A stretch of DNA of 64,000 bases from Ralstonia sp. SET104 (lineage in GTDB: Bacteria; Pseudomonadota; Gammaproteobacteria; Burkholderiales; Burkholderiaceae). This document shows positions 8,430 to 17,003 of this stretch, piece by piece. Numbering within the stretch: position 1 is the first letter of the stretch; each line of letters starts with the position of its first letter. The notes under the pieces were generated by a model. The model saw only the letters and a list, made by a program, of their open reading frames with translations. It made no database searches and had not been told where the DNA came from. Both the position numbers and the translations under genes were made by a program. The stretch is taken from assembly GCF_003851545.1 (NCBI RefSeq), contig NZ_BHVX01000005.1, forward strand, positions 62,001 through 126,000, given 5' to 3'.

Positions 8430-8773
8430 ATCGGATGCGCATCCTTAAGATCTAGTGTACCCCTGTCGCGCCGGGCCGCCAGCCCGACAGGCGAGGGTCT
8501 TGATGCATCCGCTGTTTGATTCGACCGCAGCCACCGCCAGTGTTCCACCGCTTGCTTGCCATGGCGGCGGTATGCCACGCGCCGCCCAATCCACATTCGC
8601 CTCAAGTTTTGTGCAGACTTGCCGATAAGCCAAGCGCGGTTTGGCGCGCTGATGGACCAGAGCATCCACCAGCGTAAAACGCCTAGACTTGCGAAACACG
8701 AGCCAGTGTCGGCTGGCACGCCGCTCCCCTAATTCAATCAAAAAACCGGACTTCGAGCCGAGGTAGGCAGGGT
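8430..8773. other. Intergenic region, no gene found
   Basis: This 344-bp region separates two divergent genes. The one structure I see is a nested hairpin at 8462-8491 (CCTGTC with GACAGG, and inner GGGC with GCCC). Short frames on both strands have proline/arginine-rich shadow composition and no ribosome sites. Confidence 0.5.
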
Positions 8774-9994
8774 ATGAAGCGAATCGATGCGAGCCAATTG
8801 CGTGTCGGCATGTTTGTAATGAAGCTGGGCGGGTCCTGGCTCAAGCACCCGTTCTGGCGTGCGCAATTTCAGTTGTCGCACCAGGGCCAGATCGATGACA
8901 TCCGCAAGGCGGGTATCACCGAAGTCTGGATCGACCCCGAGCGCGGCGAAGACGTCGTGTCCGAGACGCTGATGCCCGCTCCGGTGGCGGCACCCGCGCC
9001 TGAGCCCGAGCCGCTCACGCGTGAAGCCGTGGCCGCCCGGCCACCGCTCATGCCCACGTCGCTCAAGGAGGAGTGGAAGCACGCCCAGCAGTTGATGCAG
9101 AGGGGCAAGGCGACGCTCGGCCACATGTTTGCCGAAGCCCGCATGGGCCGCGCGCTGGAAACCGAAAAGGCGCTGCTGCTGGTGGACGACGTGTCCAACT
9201 CGCTGGCGCGCAACTCTTACGCACTGATTGCACTGGCGCGCCTGAAGAACAAGGACGACTACACCTACCTGCATTCGTTTGCCGTCTGCGCGCTGATGGT
9301 GGCACTGGCCAAGACGCTGGGCTTGCCTGAAGACGAGATCCGCGAATGCGGCCTGGGCGGGCTGGTGCACGATATCGGCAAATCGGCCATGCCGCGTACG
9401 CTGCTCGACAAGAGCACCGCGCTCACCAAGGAAGAGCTGGCGCTGCTGCAGACCCACGCTGTGGGCGGCCACCACTTGCTGCAGGGCAGTGGCCAGTTTA
9501 GCGAGATCGCACGCCAGATTTGCCTGCACCACCACGAACGCATTGATGGCAGCGGTTACCCAGACGCTCAGAAGGCCGACGGCATCAGCCTGTGGGCCAA
9601 GATGGGGGCCATCTGCGACGTGTATGACACGCTCACCTCGAGCAGCCCGTACCACCATGCGTGGTCGCCAGCGCAGGCGCTGAAATACATGATGGCGCGC
9701 ACCGATACGCAGTTCGATCGCACCGTGTTCCAGGCCTTCACACGCAGCGTAGGCATCTACCCGGTGGGCACGCTGGTCAAGCTGCGTACCAACCGGCTGG
9801 GCGTGGTGGTTCACCAGAACGAGGCCTCGGCGCTCAAGCCAGACGTGGTCGTCTTCTATTCGGGCAACACCAAGACGCGCGTGCGCCCTGAGCGCATCAG
9901 CCTGGGCAAGTCAGACGATTCCATCGTTACCGTGGAAGACGCCACGACGTGGGGTTTGTCGGACGAGGAAGTCTCCGACATGTGCCTGGTCTGA
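8774..9994 (+). CDS. HD-GYP domain protein with N-terminal DUF3391, probable c-di-GMP phosphodiesterase
   Basis: A 406-residue cytoplasmic protein. The N-terminal ~130 residues (RIDASQLRVGMFVMKLGGSW) match DUF3391, which often precedes HD-GYP. The catalytic part has the HD pair at His199-Asp200 (HDIGKSAMP), the HHERIDGSGYP loop with GYP at 261-263, and an ICDVYDTLTS segment. These residues are those needed for metal binding and c-di-GMP hydrolysis in the family. It appears monocistronic. Confidence 0.9.
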   Translation: MKRIDASQLRVGMFVMKLGGSWLKHPFWRAQFQLSHQGQIDDIRKAGITEVWIDPERGEDVVSETLMPAPVAAPAPEPEPLTREAVAARPPLMPTSLKEEWKHAQQLMQRGKATLGHMFAEARMGRALETEKALLLVDDVSNSLARNSYALIALARLKNKDDYTYLHSFAVCALMVALAKTLGLPEDEIRECGLGGLVHDIGKSAMPRTLLDKSTALTKEELALLQTHAVGGHHLLQGSGQFSEIARQICLHHHERIDGSGYPDAQKADGISLWAKMGAICDVYDTLTSSSPYHHAWSPAQALKYMMARTDTQFDRTVFQAFTRSVGIYPVGTLVKLRTNRLGVVVHQNEASALKPDVVVFYSGNTKTRVRPERISLGKSDDSIVTVEDATTWGLSDEEVSDMCLV

Positions 9995-10003
9995 GCGGCT
10001 GGC

Positions 10004-10168
10004 TCAGAGATTTTCCACGGGCGGCTCTTTCTGCTCGGGTTTTCCCGGGCGCGTGTCGCGTGGCACCAGCGGATCGCCGGGCCCGCGTTTGTGCGGCCTT
10101 GGCTGGGCTTTCGGACGAGCGGGTGGGTGCGTCGTATCGGTTTCGGAACGGCCGGGCTTGGTGGGCAT
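10004..10168 (-). CDS. Small proline-rich basic protein, 54 aa
   Basis: The short frame from 10168 has an excellent ribosome site (GGAG 6 bases before ATG). The product is rich in Pro, Lys, Arg and Glu with no hydrophobic core, so it is probably intrinsically disordered. It ends 9 bp from the end of the convergent HD-GYP gene. Function is unknown; the same composition recurs in the proteins at 15.1-16.4 kb. Confidence 0.55.
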   Translation of the reverse strand: MPTKPGRSETDTTHPPARPKAQPRPHKRGPGDPLVPRDTRPGKPEQKEPPVENL

Positions 10169-10279
10169 TTCAGTCTCCTGATCGGCGGATGCCCCGTCTT
10201 GCAGCATATCGCGCGCCTGACAAGCCCCTACGCGGTATGTGTATTTTTCTTAACACGGACTTCAACAAACTTCATGGCA

Positions 10280-10304
10280 TACCCCTCTAAAGTGGGGTAC
10301 TTTT
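10280..10304. terminator. Weak hairpin plus T-run in the 10.2-10.4 kb gap
   Basis: TACCCC (10280-10285) pairs with GGGGTA (10294-10299) and is followed by CTTTT. It lies about 100 bp before the 10400 gene, so it could be an attenuator or simply an operator-like dyad. Direction is unclear. Confidence 0.3.
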
Positions 10305-10399
10305 GAGTCGTTGGTTTTTACATTGCTGACCAATCGCCACACATTTTGGAGCGACGTCGGCAATCCGCACACAAGCGATTCAGTCTTCCGGGGGGTGAC

Positions 10400-11386
10400 A
10401 TGAACGTTTCCAATCTGTTGCATGCGGCGTCGAGCTGGGTCGTCCAGTCGCGCGCTTTCAATGTCACACAATCGGTTGCGCACCATCGCACGGAAAGCGA
10501 TGCGCTGTCGCACTGGAAACTCGATATCTGGCACAAGAGCGTGCCGTTTCTATTCGAAGTTGGCGTGGTGGAGCCCGCACATCAGCTGTTTCCCAAGCAT
10601 CTGGCGCATGCCGATTGGGTGGACGAGTTGCACCACCACCTGAGCCAGCTTGTGGGCGTGCGCCGCGAGCAGTGCAAGATCGACATCCGCGCGGTGACGG
10701 GGCTGGCGCAGTCGCCGTGTTCGGTGCATTCGTTCCCGAGCATGCTGGTGTTTGCGCACCAGCATTGCCGCCGCATTCCGCATAGCACCGATGCGGACTT
10801 CGCCGCCAACCAGCGCCACGTGTTCCGCTACGCAGATCAGGCCAATGTGTTCCGCGCCTACGACTTTGCCGGCGGCGAGCTCTTCTACATGAACGAGTGG
10901 GGCGCACACCATTTTGCCGCGCTGGCGTTGCAGGCCCGCACGCAAAATCGTGAATTGCTGGTCGACGCCGAGGTGCGTCACGCGCGTTCTGCGCTGGGGT
11001 TACGCCGGCTGCTGGATGGCTTCTACGTGATCGGCGCGCGCCGCCAGGGTCAACAGCGTTACGGCACGCGCCTGTCGGAAGCGCTGGCCAACCATCAGGT
11101 GCCGCATCGCTGGATGCATGGCCGCCGTGAAAGCGAAGGCTTTGAGCTGTGCTTCTTGCCCAAATCCGATCGCTTTGCCAATTGTGTGGGCGAGCAACTC
11201 GTGCGTGACGGCTGGTTTGACTACGGCGCGTGGCTGGCCAGCCTGCACGATGCCACTGAAGTGGGCGCGCCCGCACAACGCACAGAGCCCGCCCGCAAGA
11301 CACGACCGAACTGGAAGCGCGTACCGGTGCCGAGCCTGGGCGTGCCGACGGGCTTCATGCCGGGCTTCGCGCACACGCGCTTGTAA
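10400..11386 (+). CDS. Conserved hypothetical protein, 328 aa
   Basis: I do not recognise this family. The start at 10400 lies a few bases after a GGGGGTGAC stretch. The product is soluble, unusually rich in His and Arg, with HHLSQLVGVRREQCKIDIR and MNEWGAHHFAALALQARTQN blocks. There is no signal peptide. The last ~45 residues are basic and proline-rich and look like a disordered tail. The gene stands alone. Confidence 0.7.
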   Translation: MNVSNLLHAASSWVVQSRAFNVTQSVAHHRTESDALSHWKLDIWHKSVPFLFEVGVVEPAHQLFPKHLAHADWVDELHHHLSQLVGVRREQCKIDIRAVTGLAQSPCSVHSFPSMLVFAHQHCRRIPHSTDADFAANQRHVFRYADQANVFRAYDFAGGELFYMNEWGAHHFAALALQARTQNRELLVDAEVRHARSALGLRRLLDGFYVIGARRQGQQRYGTRLSEALANHQVPHRWMHGRRESEGFELCFLPKSDRFANCVGEQLVRDGWFDYGAWLASLHDATEVGAPAQRTEPARKTRPNWKRVPVPSLGVPTGFMPGFAHTRL

Positions 11387-11458
11387 TACAGGGGCGCTAC
11401 GGTTGCGGGTGATGGCCCTCCACCTGATGGATTGCTGAATCGGGCGGCCGGTGTCAGA

Positions 11459-11479
11459 ATTCGCAACTTAGTTGCATTG
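11459..11479. promoter_or_regulatory. Fur/Zur-like dyad before the TonB receptor unit
   Basis: AATTCGCAAC-TTA-GTTGCATT is an inverted repeat (GCAAC at 11463-11467 pairs perfectly with GTTGC at 11471-11475, with further partial symmetry). Its size, A/T-rich edges and position before a TonB-dependent receptor fit a Fur-family metal operator. The match is by eye only. Confidence 0.4.
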
Positions 11480-11509
11480 AGCGCACAATGTCGGGTGACA
11501 TTGTGCGCT
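11480..11509. promoter_or_regulatory. Perfect 13-bp inverted repeat, 4-nt centre
   Basis: AGCGCACAATGTC (11480-11492), centre GGGT, GACATTGTGCGCT (11497-11509). It begins one base after the Fur-like dyad. It could be an operator or a 5' leader hairpin of the following mRNA; there is no T-run, so it is probably not a terminator. Confidence 0.6.
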
Positions 11510-11527
11510 GGCATCTGCGCCCCGACC

Positions 11528-11926
11528 TTGCGTTCCTTCCGCTCCTCCTTCCTCCATCTGCGTTGGCTGGCCTGCCTGCTGACGGTGTTCCTGCTGTTTG
11601 GTCAGCAGGGCGCGCTGCGGCATGCGCTCTCGCATTGGAGTGAGCTGAGCGAAGGGACCGCGGTTGAGCTGGGCGCTGCTGCCGTCAGTGCCGTCAGTGC
11701 CGTCGCGGCCAAGCCCACCGGCGCCGAACGCAGCCAGCCCGTGCAGGAACACGCAGCGTGCTTGCAGTGCGCTGCCTTTGCCGCGCTCGCGGCGGCCTTG
11801 CCGATGCTCGTGGTGCTGCGGCTGCGCAGTACGCAGCGCTGGCGCTTTCCGCGCATCGGTTTTCATGCGGGTGCGCCGGTCTTTCCGGTGGCCGTGTGTT
11901 CGCGCGATCCTCCGTTCTGCCTTTGA
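11528..11926 (+). CDS. DUF2946-like exported protein with HAACLQC motif
   Basis: About 132 residues if translated from the TTG at 11528 (reading RSFRSSFLHLRW...), which keeps the two upstream dyads outside the coding region. A hydrophobic N-terminal segment (WLACLLTVFLLFG) looks like a signal or anchor. HAACLQCAAFAAL then gives a His and two Cys, and a second hydrophobic segment follows. This arrangement resembles DUF2946 proteins, often found next to TonB receptors in metal-responsive loci. It ends 86 bp before the receptor gene. No start has a good ribosome site, so the N-terminus is uncertain. Confidence 0.55.
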   Translation: MRSFRSSFLHLRWLACLLTVFLLFGQQGALRHALSHWSELSEGTAVELGAAAVSAVSAVAAKPTGAERSQPVQEHAACLQCAAFAALAAALPMLVVLRLRSTQRWRFPRIGFHAGAPVFPVAVCSRDPPFCL

Positions 11927-12012
11927 TTCCTGCCTTGCCTGTTGGCTCGCTTGCTGTGCTGATGCACGCGCGGGCCGCTGTTTGACGCATCCGCTCGATT
12001 CAAAGGTCTTTC

Positions 12013-14256
12013 ATGATTCCGTTCCAGCCCCGCAAGCTGGTGATGGCACTTGCCGCTGTGCTGCCATCCGTCGCTGCTGTCTCCGCCTTCGCCCAAGAGG
12101 CGACCGCGCCGGTGGTAGCGTCTTCCGCCCCCGCCACGACCGCCCCTGCCACACCCGGCACACCCGCCGAATCTGCCGCATCTGCCGAATCCACCAAAGC
12201 GGCGGCCGCCACCAACGTGCGCAATCTCAGCGAAACCCGGGTGACTGCCAAGCGCCTCGATGCCGCTCGCAACGGGTTGTCACCGGACACCGGCAGCTCC
12301 GTCTACAAATTCGACACCGACGACATCGCCCGCTTGCCGATGGGGGATGCCACCCCGCTGAACCAGGTGCTGCTGCAGGCGCCGGGCGTGGTGCAGGATT
12401 CGTACGGCCAACTGCATGTGCGCGGCGACCACTCCAACCTGCAGTACCGCATCAATGGCGTGATCGTCCCCGAGCCGATCAGCGGCTTCGGGCAGATGCT
12501 CGACACGCGCTTCGCCAATCAGATCAACGTGCTGACCGGCGCGCTGCCGGCGCAGTACGGCTATCGCACCGCAGGCATTGTTGACATCACCACCAAGGGC
12601 GCATCCACCGACGAGGATGGCGAGCCCAAGGCCTTTGGCGGCGAGATCGGTACCGTGCTCGGCAGCAACGCCACGCACGAGGTCAACGCGCAGATCCAGG
12701 GCACGAAAGACCGCTTCAGCTATTACCTGTCGGGCGTGTTCACCGAGAACAACCTCGGCATTGAAAACCCCACGGGCAATCGCAACGCGACGCACGACCA
12801 CACCACGCAGAACAAGTCGTTCGGCATGCTGTCGTACCTGCTCGACAACGACAGCCGCGTGAGCTTCATGTTCGGCACGTCCAACAGCCGCTTCCAGATT
12901 CCGACGCGCACCGGGCTCGCGCCGAAGTTCACGCTGGGCGGTGTGGTGCCGCCCGCGTCAGAGGCGCTCAACGCCAACCAGCGCGAGAAGACCGACTTCC
13001 AGATCCTGACGTATCAGCAGAAGGTGTCGCCCAAGCTGGACTACCAGGTGTCGCTGTTCCGCCGCGCGAGCCGCATCGACTACATGCCTGACCCGATTGG
13101 CGACCTGGTCTACAACGGCGTGGCTGCTGACATCACGCGCCGCAACGAGGCCTACGGCGCGCAGGGCGACGCCAGCTATAAGCTCAACGACAAGCACACG
13201 CTGCGCGCCGGCGTGTTCGTGCAGCGCGAGCGCTACGTGGCCGACAACACTGCCAGCGTGTTTGCCGCCGACAGCACCGGCGCGCAGACCAGCACCACGC
13301 CGTTCACCATCGTCGACAACCACAGCGGCAGCGGCACGACCATGGGCGTGTACCTGCAGGATGAGTGGAAGCCCACCGACAAGCTGACCGTCAACTACGG
13401 CGCGCGCTACGACCGCGTCAACACCATCGTCAGCGAGCAGCAGTTGAGCCCGCGCCTGGGCCTGACGTATGACCTGACGCCGCGCACCCGCGTGCACGCC
13501 GGCTACGCGCGCTACTTCACGCCGCCGCCCACCGAGAAATTTGACACCACGTCGGTGCAGGCTTTTGCCGGCACGACCAACGCGCTGCCGTCGGACGCCA
13601 ACACGGCCGTCAAATCCGAACGCTCGAACTACTTTGACGTGGGGGTTTCGCACCAACTCACGCCGCACCTGACGCTGGGTCTGGATGCGTACTACCGCGA
13701 CGTGCGCCATCTGCAGGACGAAGGGCAGTTCGGCAATGCGCTGCTGTACTCGGCGTTCAACTACGAGCGTGGCCGTATATACGGGCTGGAGGGCAGTGCG
13801 AACTATCGCAACGGCAACTTCGGCGCGTACCTGAACCTGGCCGTGTCGCGCGCACAGGGCAAGGGTATTGAGACCGGCCAGTTCAACTTCGACGCCGACA
13901 GACTGGCCTACATCAACAACCACTGGGTCAATCTTGACCACGACCAGCGCCTGACTGCGTCGGCCGGCGTGTCGTACCGGTATTCCGGCACGACCTATAC
14001 GAGCGATGTGCTGTTCGGTACGGGCCTGCGCAACGGCTTTGCCAATACCGACCACCTGCCGGCCTACTGGCAGATGAACGTGGGCGCCGCGCGCGACTTC
14101 AACCTGCCGACGCTGGGCAAGTTCAAGACGCGCCTGACTGTGCTGAACATCTTCGACCGTAGCTACCAGTTGCGCGATGGCACGGGCATCGGCGTGGGCG
14201 CACCGCAGTTTGCGCCGCGCCGTACGTTCCTGCTCTCAGTCAGCAAGCCGTTCTGA
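12013..14256 (+). CDS. TonB-dependent outer-membrane receptor
   Basis: A 747-residue receptor. A signal peptide (about residues 1-28, ending in SAFA) is followed by an Ala/Thr/Pro-rich linker. The plug domain starts near FDTDDIARLPMGDATPLNQVLLQAPGV-VQDSYG and includes LHVRGDHSNLQYRINGVIVPE. A beta-barrel then runs to the C-terminal RRTFLLSVSKPF, ending in Phe as usual for outer-membrane proteins. AAAGG precedes the ATG. The ligand is not evident; the upstream DUF2946-like gene and Fur-like dyad suggest a metal or metal complex. Confidence 0.9.
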   Translation: MIPFQPRKLVMALAAVLPSVAAVSAFAQEATAPVVASSAPATTAPATPGTPAESAASAESTKAAAATNVRNLSETRVTAKRLDAARNGLSPDTGSSVYKFDTDDIARLPMGDATPLNQVLLQAPGVVQDSYGQLHVRGDHSNLQYRINGVIVPEPISGFGQMLDTRFANQINVLTGALPAQYGYRTAGIVDITTKGASTDEDGEPKAFGGEIGTVLGSNATHEVNAQIQGTKDRFSYYLSGVFTENNLGIENPTGNRNATHDHTTQNKSFGMLSYLLDNDSRVSFMFGTSNSRFQIPTRTGLAPKFTLGGVVPPASEALNANQREKTDFQILTYQQKVSPKLDYQVSLFRRASRIDYMPDPIGDLVYNGVAADITRRNEAYGAQGDASYKLNDKHTLRAGVFVQRERYVADNTASVFAADSTGAQTSTTPFTIVDNHSGSGTTMGVYLQDEWKPTDKLTVNYGARYDRVNTIVSEQQLSPRLGLTYDLTPRTRVHAGYARYFTPPPTEKFDTTSVQAFAGTTNALPSDANTAVKSERSNYFDVGVSHQLTPHLTLGLDAYYRDVRHLQDEGQFGNALLYSAFNYERGRIYGLEGSANYRNGNFGAYLNLAVSRAQGKGIETGQFNFDADRLAYINNHWVNLDHDQRLTASAGVSYRYSGTTYTSDVLFGTGLRNGFANTDHLPAYWQMNVGAARDFNLPTLGKFKTRLTVLNIFDRSYQLRDGTGIGVGAPQFAPRRTFLLSVSKPF

Positions 14257-14375
14257 GCGGCTTGGGCGCCGCGGTGCCCGAGGTCTACGGCCCGGCGTTG
14301 CGTGTTTGGGGTCTGGCGATGCAGGTCAAACGCCTGACGCCGGGAGTGAGGCGGCGGCCGATGTGCCACCCACCC

Positions 14376-15008
14376 TCACATCGGTGGGACCATCCCGTCT
14401 TTGCCGACCAGCACGCGCTGTGCAACCAGCGTGCCTTGCGCATCGGCGCGCACGAACATGACGACGTGTGCGCCGGCTCTCAGGTCATCGCGGCGGCCGG
14501 GCGCGAAGGTGACGATCGGCACTTGCGGCGGCACCACGATGCGCTGCTCCCCATCCTTGTACTTGACCGACAGCGTGCGGCCCTGCGCGCCGGTGACAGC
14601 ACCTGCCTGTTCGACCGTGCCGTTGGTCATGCTGCTGTTCGGGCCCATGTCGTAGGGGCGGTGACCGTCGCCGGTGCCGCGCATGGCTTCGGGAAACACG
14701 TGCACCTCCAGCGCACGCAGCGTGCCGTCAGGCTGTTTGACGGCCGCCGTGCCGATATAGCTGCCAGCCTTGATGGCCGATGGCTCGATGGGCGCGACCT
14801 GGGCGACACTGATGTCCACTGGCAGCGTGACCGTGGCCTTGTTGCCAGAGGTGTCGGTCACGTCAATGGTGGTGCTGTGTACGGCGTTGATGGTGGCGCG
14901 CACGCGCGTGGGCGCGGCGGCGCTCTGCGCAGAGGCGGCAAGCGGCAAGGCGGCTGCCACCAAGGTGACAAGCGCTGCAGTACAAACAGGAAAATGTAGA
15001 CGGGTCAT
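14376..15008 (-). CDS. Exported protein, DUF5666-like beta domains
   Basis: A 210-residue protein with a signal peptide (TAALVTLVAAALPLAASAQS, cleavage near residue 27). The mature part holds two similar beta-rich units: VRATINAVHSTTIDVTDTSG and GAVTGAQGRTLSVKYKDGEQ, each followed by a PVDISVAQVAP- or PPQVPIVTFAP-type segment. This repeat pattern resembles the DUF5666 small beta-barrel. It is periplasmic; function unknown. It converges on the TonB receptor gene with 119 bp between them. Confidence 0.75.
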   Translation of the reverse strand: MTRLHFPVCTAALVTLVAAALPLAASAQSAAAPTRVRATINAVHSTTIDVTDTSGNKATVTLPVDISVAQVAPIEPSAIKAGSYIGTAAVKQPDGTLRALEVHVFPEAMRGTGDGHRPYDMGPNSSMTNGTVEQAGAVTGAQGRTLSVKYKDGEQRIVVPPQVPIVTFAPGRRDDLRAGAHVVMFVRADAQGTLVAQRVLVGKDGMVPPM

Positions 15009-15143
15009 GGGGCGGGGTATGAAGTTCGCTCAAACGTGGGCGCGGCGGGCCAGCGTGGGCGCATATGCGCACGTGCTGGTCCGCCGCCAGTCTAGACCCG
15101 GCTGCGTTAGCGTGCAGGCCGGGTCCCTATTCATCCGATTCGC

Positions 15144-15731
15144 CTAGCCGCGATGCTGGCCCGGCACGCGCTTGCCCTTGTACGTGGGGCGGCTGCGGCG
15201 CATGTTGTCGGACCAATCCGTGCCGCCGCCCGCCGGCGAATGCACGGGCACATCGCGGGCACCGGGCTTGGGGTTGATCGGCGTTTCGTCCAGGTCAACC
15301 GCGTCGGGGGCATCGGCGTCATCGTTTTCGCCCGCCAGGCCTGTGGCGTGCTCAAAGTCTTCGTCGTCGATGGGCGTGTCGACTTCGGGGTGATGCATGT
15401 CATGTATGGCATCGGGCATCAGGTCGCCGCCTTCGCGTATGACGGGTTCGTGCCCGGCGGCGCGGCGCTCGCCCGTGCCGGTGGAATCGGTGTCGCTGTC
15501 GAGGTTGACGTCACCCAGGTCTGCGCCGGCCGTGCGGTTGGCTGCGTTGCCGTGCGGGTGGACGGCGGGGTCTTCGTCAAAGCGGTCTTCAATGTCGCTG
15601 CCCAAGCCTGGGCCGCCGACCACATCGCTGCCCGTGTCCGAACTGTCGGAGGGGCCGAGTGCATCGGTGCCGTGACCCTTGCCGGTCTGTGCAGGCGCTT
15701 CGCCTGTGCGATACAGGTTGCTGGTTGCCAT
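15144..15731 (-). CDS. Acidic disordered protein, 195 aa
   Basis: A GGAG six bases before the ATG at 15731 supports the start. The product is dominated by Asp, Gly, Glu, Pro and Thr (SDSSDTGSDVVGGPGLGSD, IDDEDFEHATGLAGENDD), has almost no hydrophobic clusters, and ends in a basic tail (RRSRPTYKGKRVPGQHRG). This predicts an intrinsically disordered cytoplasmic protein. I recognise no family. It is divergent, with 169 bp between, from two other small hydrophilic proteins. Confidence 0.65.
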   Translation of the reverse strand: MATSNLYRTGEAPAQTGKGHGTDALGPSDSSDTGSDVVGGPGLGSDIEDRFDEDPAVHPHGNAANRTAGADLGDVNLDSDTDSTGTGERRAAGHEPVIREGGDLMPDAIHDMHHPEVDTPIDDEDFEHATGLAGENDDADAPDAVDLDETPINPKPGARDVPVHSPAGGGTDWSDNMRRSRPTYKGKRVPGQHRG

Positions 15732-15900
15732 CTGGATTCTCCATGCGTACTTGCGCGCCGGGGCGCGACACTGCAGGTGCAGCAAGGCGGATACCTGCGC
15801 GGGGCATATGGGCTGTACTGACTGCGCTGTTCCGGCGGCACACTCGTTGCGTCGCAATCGGTTACGGGCGAGTTGTCCGTAACTGACAAGGAGTCGGAAG

Positions 15901-16212
15901 ATGAAGCAACACGCACAGCAACAGCACAAGCCTGCTGCCGGATCGGGAGAACAGAAGGGGAAACAAAAGGGCGAGCAAAAGGGCGAACAAAAGGGCGAAC
16001 GCAAGCAGGAGCGGACGGTGGGTGGTGCTGCAAACGAGCGCGCTGAGTCCGACCGCGCTGAGCGCACCTCGATGCAGCGTGGCACCGGCCAGTCCGCCAA
16101 GCGCCCAATGCAAGTACCGGCAGAGGACGGCCGCGCCGCCGCGCACGAAGGCCAGTTGCCGCAAAACCAGCAGCGCCTGGGGCAGCATCAGAACAGTCGC
16201 AAGCAACCATGA
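15901..16212 (+). CDS. Lys/Gln-rich disordered protein with KGEQ repeats, 103 aa
   Basis: AAGGAG precedes the ATG. The N-terminal half carries KGKQKGEQKGEQKGERKQER, encoded by a 12-bp tandem repeat at about 15955-16002. The rest is hydrophilic with no predicted fold. Composition recalls small stress-related hydrophilic proteins, but I cannot name a family. Its TGA overlaps the next ATG (ATGA at 16209-16212), so translation of the two is probably coupled. Confidence 0.65.
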   Translation: MKQHAQQQHKPAAGSGEQKGKQKGEQKGEQKGERKQERTVGGAANERAESDRAERTSMQRGTGQSAKRPMQVPAEDGRAAAHEGQLPQNQQRLGQHQNSRKQP

Positions 16213-16412
16213 ACGGCCTGCAGAAGCCTGCCCGCGATGACAAGACCAAGGCGCCTTCGGGTGACGGGACGGCGCGGCCTGTCGTGCCAGCCGTCCCCAG
16301 CGAAAGCGGAGTCGGAGAAGAAGACCCTGGCGACTTCGAGAGCGCGTCGATCCACTCGGACGACGGGAAGCGCCCGCACACGCCGCAACCCAAACCGGGC
16401 GAGCGGTGCTAA
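16209..16412 (+). CDS. Small acidic disordered protein, 67 aa
   Basis: It starts inside the stop of the previous gene (ATGA). The product is rich in Pro, Asp, Glu and Ser (PSESGVGEEDPGDFESASIH) and lacks hydrophobic segments. It is probably disordered. The acidic product coupled to a basic partner suggests a matched pair, but function is unknown. Confidence 0.55.
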   Translation: MNGLQKPARDDKTKAPSGDGTARPVVPAVPSESGVGEEDPGDFESASIHSDDGKRPHTPQPKPGERC

Positions 16413-16430
16413 CGGGTAGCTGCCATCACT

Positions 16431-16772
16431 TCAGCCGCGCGATGTCTGGCGCGGCTGAACCCAGTTGGCCAGCCAACCCCACATTGCCGGCCATGTTGGG
16501 CGTGCTGCGCCAGAGGCCGGCGCGACAACGCGCAGGTGCGCACCGCTGCGCGTATCGGCATGCAAGCGCCACCAGCCGGAGGCGTCCAGCACATGCGCAT
16601 GGCCCGCGCCCAGCGTGTAGTGCAGCGCTGTGACCCCGCGCGAGGGCGGTTCGAGGCGCAAGCCGCCTTCCAATGCCACTAGCGTGGTTCCGGCGGGCAG
16701 CCAGTGCAGGCCGGTCTGTCCGGCGCCAAGCGCCAGCCATTCGGGTTCGGATGCGGGTGTCGTTGCCGTCAT
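16431..16772 (-). CDS. Hypothetical protein, 113 aa, possibly DUF2917-like
   Basis: GGAG lies six bases before the ATG at 16772. The sequence is beta-prone with several Trp (GLHWLPAGTTLVALEGGLRL, LDASGWWRLHADTRSG) and resembles the small DUF2917 cupin-like proteins, though I am not certain. It is divergent from a MocR regulator, and the shared region holds a 12-bp direct repeat, so it is a likely target of that regulator. Confidence 0.6.
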   Translation of the reverse strand: MTATTPASEPEWLALGAGQTGLHWLPAGTTLVALEGGLRLEPPSRGVTALHYTLGAGHAHVLDASGWWRLHADTRSGAHLRVVAPASGAARPTWPAMWGWLANWVQPRQTSRG

Positions 16773-16871
16773 GTCGATCTCCTGAACATGGCTTCAACGT
16801 AAGCAGGCGGCGCCCGCACCAACAGACACAGAACCGGTAATGTGCAGCGCAACAGCCGCGCCCGCGTGACG

Positions 16872-16914
16872 ATCTGTTGCGGTACAGTTTTCCGCTGTCT
16901 GTATCTGTTGCGGT
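16872..16914. promoter_or_regulatory. Candidate MocR operator: two 12-bp direct repeats
   Basis: ATCTGTTGCGGT occurs at 16872-16883 and again at 16903-16914, in direct orientation and 31 bp apart (about three helical turns). MocR proteins typically bind direct repeats in the divergent region next to their own gene. A partial third copy, GTTGCGG, overlaps the end. Confidence 0.55.
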
Positions 16915-17003
16915 TGCGGACTTGCCGGCATGATGGGTCGGACAGCGCTCCCCCGCTGCCTGTTGTTGTCTGTCGCTGTCGCCTCCCGCCGCCTCTGTCT
17001 GCC

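Noticed and set aside
8426..8741. Short minus-strand frames in the gap before the HD-GYP gene
   Set aside because: No ribosome site, no domain-like composition, and they overlap one another in different phases.
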